Shown in pieces: positions 16,751 through 25,085 of a stretch of DNA of 64,000 nucleotides. Origin of the DNA: Paenibacillus sp. (GTDB lineage: Bacteria; Bacillota; Bacilli; Paenibacillales; YIM-B00363); assembly GCF_035645195.1 (NCBI RefSeq), contig NZ_DASQNA010000045.1, positions 62,001-126,000 on the forward strand, in the 5' to 3' direction. A model generated the notes under the pieces. That model ran no database searches, was not told the DNA's origin, and saw only the letters and a program-made list of their open reading frames with translations. Positions within the stretch are counted from its first letter, which is position 1. Each line of letters starts with the position of its first letter. The translations under genes were made by a program, and so were the position numbers.

Positions 16751-17853
16751 GCAAAGTGAAGGTCGGCATCATCGGATTAGGTGAAGTCGCGCAAATCATT
16801 CATCTTCCGATCCTGCAGGCATTAAGCGACCGGTACGAGATCGCCGCCCTGTGCGACATTTCGCCGTCGCTCGTCGCTTGGGCGGGCGAACGCTTCGGCG
16901 TATCGAACTTGTATACGGACGCGCATGAACTCGTCCGGCAGGAAGACTTGGATGCGGTATTCGTCCTTAACAGCGACGAGTACCACGCGGAGCACGCGAT
17001 CGCGGCGCTTCGGGCGGGCAAGCACGTCTTGATCGAGAAGCCGATGACGCTGACCGTCTCGGACGCGGATGCGCTGATCGCGGCGCGGGATGCGGCGGGC
17101 GTGCACGTCATGGTCGGCTACATGCGCCGGTACGCCCCTGCGTTCGCGAAAGCGTGCGAGGAGCTGGCGTCGCTCGGGCCGATTCAATACGCGAGAATTC
17201 GAGATATTATCGGACAGAACGCGATGATTATCGAGCAGTCGAGCGTCGTCCAGCGCTTTGCGGATATTCCGCAGGAGGCCGTCGACGACCGGCGGGCGCG
17301 CGCGAAGCGGATGGTCGACGAGGCGGTCGGCGACGCGCCGCAGCCGATCCGCAACTCGTACCGGCTGCTCGCCGGCTTGAACAGCCACGATTTGTCCGCC
17401 ATGCGCGAGCTGCTCGGCATGCCGAAGCGCGTCGTATCCGCCTCGCATTGGAACGACGGCTATTATATTGCCGCCACGTTCGAATTCGACGGGTACTGCG
17501 CGACGTTCGAAACCGGCGTCGACTTCCAGCGGCGGTTCGACGCGCACATCGAAGTGTTCGGCAAATCGAAGCAGATGCGCCTCCAGTACGATACGCCGTA
17601 TATCCGTCATTTGCCGACGACGCTGCGCATCGCCGAGACGATCGGAGACGCCTACGAGGAATCCGTTCACCGTCCGACGTTCAAAGATCCGTACACCGTC
17701 GAGCTGGAGCGGTTTTACGAGGTCGTCGCCCAAGGCGCCGCGCCGAAAACGACTCCGGAGGATTACAAGCAGGATCTGGCGTTGTTTCGAATGATTTGCG
17801 ACGCGCTGCTCCGCAACTATACTTCCGTGCCGCAAGAAGGGGAACGAGGATGA
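16747..17853 (+). CDS. Gfo/Idh/MocA-family oxidoreductase
   Basis: The 368-residue protein has an N-terminal Rossmann motif (GIIGLGEVAQIIH) and the EKP motif in LIEKPMTLT near residues 97-99. It starts at ATG 16747, overlapping the LacI stop, and its own stop overlaps the next start at 17850. A sugar or polyol dehydrogenase or epimerase role is expected in this catabolic set. Confidence 0.88.
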   Translation: MSKVKVGIIGLGEVAQIIHLPILQALSDRYEIAALCDISPSLVAWAGERFGVSNLYTDAHELVRQEDLDAVFVLNSDEYHAEHAIAALRAGKHVLIEKPMTLTVSDADALIAARDAAGVHVMVGYMRRYAPAFAKACEELASLGPIQYARIRDIIGQNAMIIEQSSVVQRFADIPQEAVDDRRARAKRMVDEAVGDAPQPIRNSYRLLAGLNSHDLSAMRELLGMPKRVVSASHWNDGYYIAATFEFDGYCATFETGVDFQRRFDAHIEVFGKSKQMRLQYDTPYIRHLPTTLRIAETIGDAYEESVHRPTFKDPYTVELERFYEVVAQGAAPKTTPEDYKQDLALFRMICDALLRNYTSVPQEGERG

Positions 17854-18065
17854 ACAACAGCGCGAGAGGAGCGGCGCAAGCGCGGGGCGCCAAGGTGTTC
17901 GGCGCCGTCGGCATCGCGTTAACGCCGAAGGAGCAGGACGAAGGGGCGGTCGTCTCCGAATTTTCCAGCACGAGCCGGGACGAATGCGACATCTTCACCG
18001 AACCGCGCATCGCCCGAATTCCGGTGTACAAGGAAGACGAAACGAAGGGGGACAGACGCCTATGA
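17850..18065 (+). CDS. Unrecognised 71-residue small protein, translationally coupled on both sides
   Basis: I do not recognise this protein. It begins at ATG 17850 inside the previous stop (ATGA) and its TGA (18063-18065) overlaps the ATG of the dehydrogenase at 18062. A GGGGAACGAGG stretch precedes the start. The product is hydrophilic, without membrane segments: an Ala/Gly/Arg-rich N-terminus, a short hydrophobic patch (KVFGAVGIALTP) and an acidic C-terminal half with DECDIF and ending KGDRRL. The double overlap argues that it is translated, though conservation could not be checked. Confidence 0.55.
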   Translation: MNNSARGAAQARGAKVFGAVGIALTPKEQDEGAVVSEFSSTSRDECDIFTEPRIARIPVYKEDETKGDRRL

Positions 18066-19045
18066 CTATGATGGCCAGCGTGATCGCGGGACCGAGAAGA
18101 AGCGAGCTGGAAACGGTGCCGATTCCGTCGATCGGGGACGAGGACGTGCTCATTCGCGTGACAGCCTGCGGCGTCTGCGCGTCGGAGCTGCACCCGTGGA
18201 TGGAAGGCGCCGGCTGGCTCGAAGCGTCGGGTCGGCGGCCGATTTTCGGCCACGAGCCTGTAGGCGTCGTCGAGAAGGTCGGGTCGCTCGTGTCCGGTTT
18301 TCGTGCGGGGGATCGCGTTACCGGCCTCATCCAGCACGCTTTCGCGCAGTACGCCAAAGCGAATTACCGCGCTATTATTAAGGTGCCGGATGGGCTGGAC
18401 GACCTCGAAGCGCTCGGCGAGCCGCTCTCCTGCTTGATGAGCGGCGCGGATCGGACGCCGGTCGGTCTAGGGCAAGACGTCGCGGTCGTCGGCGCCGGCT
18501 TCATGGGCCTCGGCTTTCTCCAGCTGATGCGGCTGAAAGGCGCGGGGCGCCTCATCGCCGTCGACGTCCGGGAGGAAAGTTTGGAGGCCGCCCGCCGGTT
18601 CGGCGCGAACGAGACGTACGTCCCGCAAGCCGTGCCGGCGGATTACAAAGTGACCGCTTGGAGTCATATGGAACAAGGCATACGGGGCGTCGACGTCGCC
18701 GTGGAGGCGACCGGCGCGCAAGGCGGGCTGCAGCTGGCCGGGGAGATGGCGGCGGTGCACGGCGTGCTGTCCGTCGTCGGATACCATCAAGGCCACGGCG
18801 GGCTGCGCAGCGTCAATATGGAGCTTTGGAATTGGAAAGCCATTACGGTCGTCAATGCGCACGAACGCCGGAGAGAAGTGCACATGAAGCAGATGGAGGC
18901 GGGGCTCCGGCTGATCGAAAGGAAGCAGTTCGCGATGAGAGAGCTGGTGACGCACGTCTTCACGCTCGAAGAGGTTGATCAGGCGTATGAAGCGATCGTG
19001 GAGAAGCCGCCCGGGTTTATTAAATCCGTAATCCGTATCGACTAA
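18062..19045 (+). CDS. Zinc-type medium-chain dehydrogenase (no structural zinc lobe)
   Basis: The 327-residue MDR enzyme has the catalytic-zinc region CGVCASELH (Cys36, Cys39) and GHEP (His64, Glu65). The Rossmann motif VGAGFMGLG is followed by an acidic residue in AVDVREE, which favours NAD. The four-cysteine structural zinc loop is absent. The start overlaps the 71-residue ORF. It likely oxidises a polyol or sugar alcohol in the same route as the neighbouring genes. Confidence 0.87.
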   Translation: MTMMASVIAGPRRSELETVPIPSIGDEDVLIRVTACGVCASELHPWMEGAGWLEASGRRPIFGHEPVGVVEKVGSLVSGFRAGDRVTGLIQHAFAQYAKANYRAIIKVPDGLDDLEALGEPLSCLMSGADRTPVGLGQDVAVVGAGFMGLGFLQLMRLKGAGRLIAVDVREESLEAARRFGANETYVPQAVPADYKVTAWSHMEQGIRGVDVAVEATGAQGGLQLAGEMAAVHGVLSVVGYHQGHGGLRSVNMELWNWKAITVVNAHERRREVHMKQMEAGLRLIERKQFAMRELVTHVFTLEEVDQAYEAIVEKPPGFIKSVIRID

Positions 19046-19078
19046 ATCCGGTTGTGCCGCGGAACGATGTTGAGTAAT

Positions 19079-19113
19079 GACATTAAACATTTATGAGATG
19101 AAACATTAATGTC
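19079..19113. promoter_or_regulatory. Inverted repeat ahead of the isomerase gene
   Basis: GACATTAA (19079-19086) and TTAATGTC (19106-19113) are perfect 8-base inverted arms, 19 bases apart. AAACATT also occurs twice as a direct repeat (19085-19091, 19101-19107). This AT-rich patch stands out in GC-rich DNA and lies 20 bp before the next start. It could be an operator or an mRNA structure affecting initiation. Confidence 0.35.
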
Positions 19114-19132
19114 GAAAGTGAAGTGATCGCAT

Positions 19133-19972
19133 ATGATTCCTGCGTTGAATCCGGTAACCGTCGGCGGCTGGTCGATTCCGTTCCTCGAATTTTTGGACGC
19201 GGCTTCCGGCGCCGGCTTCCCGGCGGTCGATTACTCGATCGGTCCGTTCGCGGAGACGGCGCGCGTCCGTTCCCCGGAAGCGGCCGCCGAGCTGCTGGCG
19301 GAACGGAAATTGACCCTTGGCTCGTTCGGTCTTCCGGTCGAGTTCCGCAAGGACGAGGACACGTTCGCTTCGGATTTGCGAAAGCTGCCCGAGCTCGCGC
19401 GGCTCGCGAAGCGGCTGGGCGCGGACCGCTGCTGCACGTGGCTGTGGCCCGCCACCGACGATCCCGTCGCGGAGCATACGTCCCGGTTCATCCGCCGGCT
19501 CCGCGCCTGCGCGTCCGTCCTGGACGACTGCGGCCTCCGGTTCGGCATCGAATGGGTCGGCACCAAAACGCTGCGGACGATGAAGCACGACTTCATCCAT
19601 ACGCTGCCGGGGGTGCTGGAGCTGATCGGCGCGATCGACCGCCTGAACGTGGGCGTGCTGTTCGACAGCTTCCATTGGTTCACGTCCGGCGGCACCCGCG
19701 AAGATATTCTTGCCTTGCGTCCGGAGCAGATCGTGCTCGTACACATTAACGACGCGCCGGATCAGCCGATAGACGAGCAGATCGACGATCGGCGGCTGCT
19801 TCCGGGAGAAGGCATCATCGATTTGGACGGCATGCTGAGCGCGCTGCGGAGCATCGGGTACGACAGCTTCGTGTCCGCCGAGGTGTTCAGCGATACGCTT
19901 CCACGACTGGGCGCCGCGGAAGCCGCCAGACGAACGAAGGCGTCGCTCGACCGGGTGCTGGCCGTCGGCTGA
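19133..19972 (+). CDS. Sugar phosphate isomerase/epimerase-type TIM-barrel protein
   Basis: The 279-residue protein has the AP-endonuclease-2-like TIM barrel of IolE/IolH-type enzymes. Putative metal ligands are the Glu in FGIEWVG, the Asp and His in LFDSFHW, the His and Asp in LVHINDAP, and the Glu in SAEVFSD. Members isomerise or epimerise sugars or dehydrate inosose. The ribosome site is weak. It lies between two dehydrogenases, which fits an oxidation-isomerisation route. Confidence 0.83.
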   Translation: MIPALNPVTVGGWSIPFLEFLDAASGAGFPAVDYSIGPFAETARVRSPEAAAELLAERKLTLGSFGLPVEFRKDEDTFASDLRKLPELARLAKRLGADRCCTWLWPATDDPVAEHTSRFIRRLRACASVLDDCGLRFGIEWVGTKTLRTMKHDFIHTLPGVLELIGAIDRLNVGVLFDSFHWFTSGGTREDILALRPEQIVLVHINDAPDQPIDEQIDDRRLLPGEGIIDLDGMLSALRSIGYDSFVSAEVFSDTLPRLGAAEAARRTKASLDRVLAVG

Positions 19973-20004
19973 TAGCGAGGGGTAACGCGGAGGAGGAGAT
20001 CGAT

Positions 20005-20994
20005 ATGATGAAGGCGGCCGCCATCGTCGGCGAACGGCAAGCCGGTTTGCTCGCAAAGCCCGTGCCGAAGCCCGTCGGGGACGAAGTGCTCGTGAAGGTG
20101 ATAATCGCTCCGATGTGCACGGAGTACAAGGCGTTCTTGGCCGGCGCGCCGCAGTCGTGCCTCGGGCACGAAGCGGTCGGCGTCGTGGAGGAGTCGGCGT
20201 CGCTCGCGTTCCGGCCGGGCGACCGTGTGATCGCGATGCCGTTGTCCGGATGCGGCGCTTGCGACCTGTGCCTCGCCGGCGATTATATCCATTGTTTGTC
20301 TAACCCGATGCAGGATGCGGCGATGGCGCAGTACGTGCTGAAGCCGTCGCACGCGCTGCGCCGCATACCCGACGGCATGAGCTTCGAGCGGGCCGGTCTC
20401 GCCTGCTGCGGGCTCGGCGCGTCGTTCGGCGCGATGCAGAAGCTGGGCGTCGGTCCGTTCGACGTCGTGCTCGTCGCCGGCCTCGGCCCCGTCGGGCTCG
20501 GCGCCGTCGTCAATGCCGCGTTCCGCGGCGCGCGTATCGTCGCCGTTGAGTCGAACCCGTACCGGGCCGATCTCGCCCGTCGCATGGGCGTCGAAGCCGT
20601 CGTCGATCCGCGGGACCCGAACGCGCTGCGGCTCGTGCTGGACGCCTCCGGCGGAGGCGGCCCGACATGCGCGGTCGACTGCTCCGGCGTCCCTGCCGCG
20701 CACCGACTCTGCATCGACGCCGTGCGCCGGAAGGGCAAGGTCGCATTCGTAGGCGAATGCCATACGGAGACGCCCATCGTAGTCAGCCGGGATCTTATTC
20801 GTAAGGGCATCATCCTCGTCGGCTCCTGGCATTACAACTTGAACGACTTGCCGCTGCTGCTTCAGGTCATCGAACGTTCGCCGATCGTCGAGCAGATGGT
20901 GACGCACTTGTTCCCGATGAGCGACATCCAGAGGGCGCTGGAGACGGCCGTCTCGCAGCAATCCGGGAAGATCATGCTTAAGCCTTGGGAGTAA
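20005..20994 (+). CDS. Zinc-dependent alcohol/polyol dehydrogenase (MDR)
   Basis: The 329-residue enzyme has GHEAVGVVEE, the structural zinc cysteines in CGACDLCLAGDYIHC, and the nucleotide-binding stretch VAGLGPVGLGAV. The position of the usual first zinc ligand reads APMCTEYK. A GGAGGAGG site precedes ATG 20005. It is the last gene of block B and is followed by a strong terminator. Together with the dehydrogenase at 18062 it may oxidise the same polyol in two steps; that is inference. Confidence 0.87.
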   Translation: MMKAAAIVGERQAGLLAKPVPKPVGDEVLVKVIIAPMCTEYKAFLAGAPQSCLGHEAVGVVEESASLAFRPGDRVIAMPLSGCGACDLCLAGDYIHCLSNPMQDAAMAQYVLKPSHALRRIPDGMSFERAGLACCGLGASFGAMQKLGVGPFDVVLVAGLGPVGLGAVVNAAFRGARIVAVESNPYRADLARRMGVEAVVDPRDPNALRLVLDASGGGGPTCAVDCSGVPAAHRLCIDAVRRKGKVAFVGECHTETPIVVSRDLIRKGIILVGSWHYNLNDLPLLLQVIERSPIVEQMVTHLFPMSDIQRALETAVSQQSGKIMLKPWE

Positions 20995-21035
20995 GAGATT
21001 CGTACGAATATGAGCAAGGCCGCGCCGCCGCGGCG

Positions 21036-21068
21036 CCGCCTCGGTCCCAAGGGACCGAGGCGGTTTGC
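21036..21068 (+). terminator. Strong hairpin terminator of block B
   Basis: A perfect 13-base stem (21036-21048 with 21051-21063) closes on AA and is followed by TTTGCATTT. It lies 41 bp after the dehydrogenase stop. Confidence 0.75.
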
Positions 21069-21165
21069 ATTTCGATTCCCCGCAAATCCTCCGTAGAAAA
21101 CTCGTCAAAACTTCAATCTTGCCTTGTAACATAGGGGAGAGAACAACGACGGAGGGATCGGATTC

Positions 21166-21744
21166 GTGTTTAAGAACAAAGAGTATGTCCGTTTTTTCGA
21201 AAAAGCAGGCATTTCCCTAGCCGCGGCGGTGCCGGCCGGGTTGCTGACGGGGATCCTGCTGCGAATCGATATGGCGCTGATCGCCATCGCCTATCCCAAG
21301 TTGGCGACAGGCTTTCATTGGACCAGTACGCTATTCATTATCTTAGGGCCCGGGTTGGGAGCGACGTTGACGAACGCCGTCATCTTCTCGCTTCTGCGCC
21401 GCTGGCTTCCCGTAAATCGACGCTCCCTGGTAACCGTCTACGCAATGTTTACGCTGCTCGCATACGGGGGGCCGCTTCTCCTGTCTAACCCCGGGGGCGA
21501 ACTGTTCGGACCCCAGGCTGTCTTAGGCGTTCCGCTGTTCGCGCTCACCTACGCGGCCAATGGTGCGATGCTGGCTTGGTTCGCCGACCTCTTGAAGGAT
21601 TGGGTGCAAGCCGACCCGACGAGGCGGACACGATTCGCTTATATGAGTTGTATCTTGTTTTCTGTTCCCGCGCTGGCGATGTTAGGCGGGATCGTCTTTG
21701 AAATGATTACTGAAACGATCCCGGAAATACGCAGGAATTGGTAA
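21166..21744 (+). CDS. Hypothetical membrane protein
   Basis: I do not recognise this 192-residue protein. It has about five hydrophobic segments (about 15-40, 50-70, 85-105, 120-140 and 160-180) and a short charged N-terminus. It starts at GTG 21166 after GGAGGGATCG. It stands alone between two terminators, so it has its own transcription unit. No motif for transport or catalysis is visible. Confidence 0.7.
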   Translation: MFKNKEYVRFFEKAGISLAAAVPAGLLTGILLRIDMALIAIAYPKLATGFHWTSTLFIILGPGLGATLTNAVIFSLLRRWLPVNRRSLVTVYAMFTLLAYGGPLLLSNPGGELFGPQAVLGVPLFALTYAANGAMLAWFADLLKDWVQADPTRRTRFAYMSCILFSVPALAMLGGIVFEMITETIPEIRRNW

Positions 21745-21785
21745 GATACAACGACGGTTTGTAGAATTGTGCTTGCTATATAAGG

Positions 21786-21818
21786 CATCCCGCCGCTTGC
21801 GACGGGATGTTTTCTTTT
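21786..21818 (+). terminator. Rho-independent terminator
   Basis: CATCCCGCCG pairs with CGACGGGATG (one mismatch) around a four-base loop and is followed by TTTTCTTTT. It ends the single gene at 21166; the T-run fits the plus strand only. Confidence 0.75.
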
Positions 21819-21847
21819 CGCCCATTGAAGGTTTTTCATTCGACTAG

Positions 21848-22219
21848 CTACATCCCCCGAGGAACGTACCGAAGCACATTGATAAAGAACAGCAGCACGC
21901 CGACGGTGACGGCAGTTGCCCCGAGAGGGACGGCTGCATATAAAGCCATAATGCCTTTCATGGCACCGACCAAACCGATGGTCATGATCGGCACGCCGAG
22001 GATATGAAGCCAATAATGAACTCTTCCAAGCTTATTCCCGGCCGCGGCAGGGAATAGGTGGTAAACGATGCCGCATACCGCCAACGACAACCAACCGAGC
22101 AAATTCAGGTGTGCGTGTGCGCTTACGATGGAATGATCGTCGCCCATCGACATATACATCCCCATGAGAACGCCTATAACGAAATAAAATGCCGCAATTT
22201 TGATCATTCTGACTGCCAT
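21848..22219 (-). CDS. Small heme-copper-oxidase-like membrane protein
   Basis: The 123-residue protein has four membrane helices and the histidine-rich motif SAHAHLNLLGW, typical of short proteins related to subunit I of cytochrome oxidases (COG3278-like). A second histidine pair occurs in VYHLFP and VHYWLH. The start is ATG 22219, six bases after GGAGGG; an upstream ATG at 22240 overlaps the previous gene. It follows the cupin gene and is probably co-transcribed with it. Its function is unknown; heme or NO binding is a possibility from the histidines. Confidence 0.68.
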   Translation of the reverse strand: MAVRMIKIAAFYFVIGVLMGMYMSMGDDHSIVSAHAHLNLLGWLSLAVCGIVYHLFPAAAGNKLGRVHYWLHILGVPIMTIGLVGAMKGIMALYAAVPLGATAVTVGVLLFFINVLRYVPRGM

Positions 22220-22233
22220 GAATAGCCCTCCAT

Positions 22234-22791
22234 TTAACAATATTTATTTTTCAATCGTGCTTCGGTTCCGCACCATTTCGCGATACGGTATAAACTTGCG
22301 GATATGATGCGCTGAAGAGTCAAAGGAATGCCGGGAACATAACTTTCTCCTATATAAAAAAGGACCGCTGTTTCTAGCAGACTCTTAGGGATCCCGTTCT
22401 TCGGATTCACCCGGCCCTCCCTTGCCAAACCATAAGCAATGCGAAGGGTCGATTCGAATTGGCGTGCTGGTCTAATTTCAACAAGAAATGTAATCGGGGT
22501 CGGCCCTGGATTGTAAAACCGGTGGATGCTTCCGCGCAGTGCGGTAATTTTCTCTCCCGGTTGCAACATATAGGAACTACCGTCGCAATCCACATGAAGC
22601 GTTCCTTCCACGGCTTTGAAATGTTCATCAAAATCCGTGTGAAGATGAAGACCATTCCCCCCTCCGGCCTTTAACCGTACCTCGACAAGCTCGTATTCGC
22701 CGCGGGATTCCTCCGCCGTGACGAGAAACGTCACTTCATCGCCGATCAGCGGATTCGATATCGTCCGACCGGCTTCCTCCACAGTGTTCAT
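22234..22791 (-). CDS. Cupin-domain protein
   Basis: The 185-residue protein has a central cupin domain: the GLHLHTDFDEHF stretch (metal-ligand histidines and glutamate) and the second motif PGEKITALRGSIHRFYNPG. The C-terminal 70 residues are helical and hydrophobic in part. The gene is divergent from the LuxR regulator at 22907, which may control it. The substrate cannot be told. Confidence 0.78.
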   Translation of the reverse strand: MNTVEEAGRTISNPLIGDEVTFLVTAEESRGEYELVEVRLKAGGGNGLHLHTDFDEHFKAVEGTLHVDCDGSSYMLQPGEKITALRGSIHRFYNPGPTPITFLVEIRPARQFESTLRIAYGLAREGRVNPKNGIPKSLLETAVLFYIGESYVPGIPLTLQRIISASLYRIAKWCGTEARLKNKYC

Positions 22792-22906
22792 ATTTATCCT
22801 CTCCTTTGCTTCAAGAGTATCGTGTCGATGAGGGCGGGGGAACTATACGAAGGTAGAAGAGTAAAGTATACTTCTTCCTGATGAAGGAAAAGGTGGGGAG
22901 CAAACT

Positions 22907-24931
22907 GTGAACAGGCTTCGTAACGAGTTGGACCGTTTGGAAGAGCGATATTTCGTCGGAAGGGAACAGGAGCTCTCGAAGTTTGCCGATTTCATGCGGG
23001 AAGATGCGACCGATATTAGAATAATAAATATTTACGGTACGGCCGGGATGGGGAAAAGCACGCTGCTAGACCGCTTTCGACGCATAGCCATCGAAACGGG
23101 AAACGTATTTATTCTGGCGGATAGCAGGGACTTCCAGCATTCGCCGGGCGGTTTCGCACGTTTCCTAGTTCAATGGTTTGAGGAAAAGCAACACCGCGAG
23201 GCAGAGGACGATTCCAGCGAGGAACGGTTATTGCAAAAAGCTGTCGGACTGCTGAACGGAGCGGCTCAGGAGAAACAGATTGTTTTAGCGTTCGATACGT
23301 TCGAGGAAATGGGCGATATGGAGTACTGGATCCGGGAAGCTTTATTCCCTATGTTGGATGCCAGGGTCAAATGTATTATCGCCGGAAGGCATTCGCTTAA
23401 GGGCGCTTGGGTATCGTCTCACTCTTGGAGACAGATTATTTATCGGATGCCGCTTGGGCAGCTTCGGCCGGAAGCAGTGAAACAATATTTGCAGAAGCAG
23501 GGCTTTGACGAAGAGGAGGTCATGGAGAAGCTCGTGCATCGAACCATCGGCCATCCGCTAACGTTATCTTTGGCGGCATATTATTACAAATCCGGCATCG
23601 GCGGGAAGAAACTGGATATCGTCGACGAATCCGAATTAACCGGGACGCTGGCCGAATTTTGGTTCAAGGAGGTGCCGGAGTCGCTCCGTGGAGCAATAGA
23701 AGCGGCATCGATTCTACGAAGCTTCAATTATGATACTTTGACGTTTATGTTAGACCAACCGCTGGAACGTTCGGCGTTCGACCAACTTGTAAATTTATCG
23801 TTCGTTCGACTCACGAGCCGAGGCTGGATGTTTCACGATCTGATGAGGGATACCGTCATCCGGCAGCTTCGGCTGCAATCGCCCATGCGGTATAAACAGC
23901 TTCAAGGGAAAGCCATTCGGTACTATTTCCGCAATATCATCGGCTCCGCACGCAGAGATGAGATGGGACTCGATATGTCGGAGCTCTTCTTTTATCTTGG
24001 AGACGCGATGGTTCGGGCATTCATGCGAAATGCGGAGCCCGAGACGTATAAAATCGAGCCGCTCGATGAAAACAATATCGCCGAAGCGGAAATATACCTC
24101 GAGTGGAGGCGTGCGACGGCAAAGGCGTTGAAGCTTACGCTGCTTGACCCGGATTCCGGGGAGGAAGTTGATTTTTCGATTTCCAAAGAAGGAGATTTAT
24201 CGGGAATTCAGCGCGTCGACTTCCAAGAGCTCTTGCAGTTGGACAGGGACATTGTGAAGCTCTTCCGATCTGACGATGGGAAAATTGCGGGCTTCTCGGC
24301 ATACATTCCAATCCACTCGGGAACGTTGGACTACTTGCTGGCGAAGCCGTATTCCCGCGCGTACTTTCGCTCTTTGTCGGAGGAGCAGCTGGAAGCGATG
24401 CGGGTACCGAAGCCGGAGGCAGTCGGCTGGTTTATTCGCTCGGTCGACATGCGGGTACCGCACGATCCGCAAGCTATTTTCAATGGCTTCCAGGCGCTGT
24501 TCAGACTCGCGCTCAAAGGCGGGTTGATCGTGGCCTCTCCGCCTCCGCAGCAGGTATATCAAGGCGCCCATATCGGCTTGGGGTACGATATTGTCCCTAA
24601 CGTTTACCATTGCGATTACGACGACCGGACGCCGACGCCGACCTTCGTTCTCGATACTCGCGGTGCACGTCTAGAAGGCTATTTAAGGAAACTCATAGGC
24701 AGGTTGGCGCTGGAAGAGCCTCCGATGTCTTTATCTTCAACCAAGCTTCAGCTCCTTTCCGCAAGAGAACGCGAAGTCGTCCAGCTCGTTGCCGAAGGGC
24801 TGAGAAATGCGGAAATCGGGGATCGGTTATTCGTAAGTGAAATTACGATCAAAAAGCACCTTACCTCCATCTATCAGAAGCTGCAGATCAAAAATAGGGC
24901 CGAGTTAGTCAAAACATTATTAGAGCGATAA
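22907..24931 (+). CDS. STAND-type ATPase with C-terminal LuxR helix-turn-helix
   Basis: The 674-residue protein starts at GTG 22907 after AAAGGTGGGGAG. The Walker A motif GTAGMGKST lies near residues 45-53 and a Walker B-like LAFDTFEE near 128. The last 60 residues form a LuxR-type DNA-binding domain (LSAREREVVQLVAEGLRNAE). The region at about 395-590 is unusual for MalT-like regulators: no TPR array is seen, and stretches such as GKIAGFSAYIPI recall GNAT-like strands (inference only). It is divergent from the cupin and heme-protein genes and likely regulates them. A terminator follows at once. Confidence 0.82.
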   Translation: MNRLRNELDRLEERYFVGREQELSKFADFMREDATDIRIINIYGTAGMGKSTLLDRFRRIAIETGNVFILADSRDFQHSPGGFARFLVQWFEEKQHREAEDDSSEERLLQKAVGLLNGAAQEKQIVLAFDTFEEMGDMEYWIREALFPMLDARVKCIIAGRHSLKGAWVSSHSWRQIIYRMPLGQLRPEAVKQYLQKQGFDEEEVMEKLVHRTIGHPLTLSLAAYYYKSGIGGKKLDIVDESELTGTLAEFWFKEVPESLRGAIEAASILRSFNYDTLTFMLDQPLERSAFDQLVNLSFVRLTSRGWMFHDLMRDTVIRQLRLQSPMRYKQLQGKAIRYYFRNIIGSARRDEMGLDMSELFFYLGDAMVRAFMRNAEPETYKIEPLDENNIAEAEIYLEWRRATAKALKLTLLDPDSGEEVDFSISKEGDLSGIQRVDFQELLQLDRDIVKLFRSDDGKIAGFSAYIPIHSGTLDYLLAKPYSRAYFRSLSEEQLEAMRVPKPEAVGWFIRSVDMRVPHDPQAIFNGFQALFRLALKGGLIVASPPPQQVYQGAHIGLGYDIVPNVYHCDYDDRTPTPTFVLDTRGARLEGYLRKLIGRLALEEPPMSLSSTKLQLLSAREREVVQLVAEGLRNAEIGDRLFVSEITIKKHLTSIYQKLQIKNRAELVKTLLER

Positions 24932-24933
24932 GC

Positions 24934-24981
24934 TTAACGTTCCCGCGACACGACCACCTGCCGCGGGAACGTTAATTTTTT
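24934..24981 (+). terminator. Strong rho-independent terminator
   Basis: Fourteen-base perfect arms (TTAACGTTCCCGCG at 24934-24947 and its complement at 24962-24975) are followed by six T. It ends the LuxR regulator gene. Confidence 0.9.
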
Positions 24982-25085
24982 GTAAGGTAGTTCTTTTGGG
25001 AGTGTTCTCCAATCGAACGCCTTTTTTATAATGTCATAGAATGGCTAGGCAAATTGATAGATTCGATGGGAGGGAATTGATTTAC

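Noticed and set aside
22864-22873. AAGTATACTT as another copy of the GntR-type operator.
   Set aside because: It shares only the GTATAC centre and lies far from the regulon; it may simply be a -10 element of the LuxR gene.
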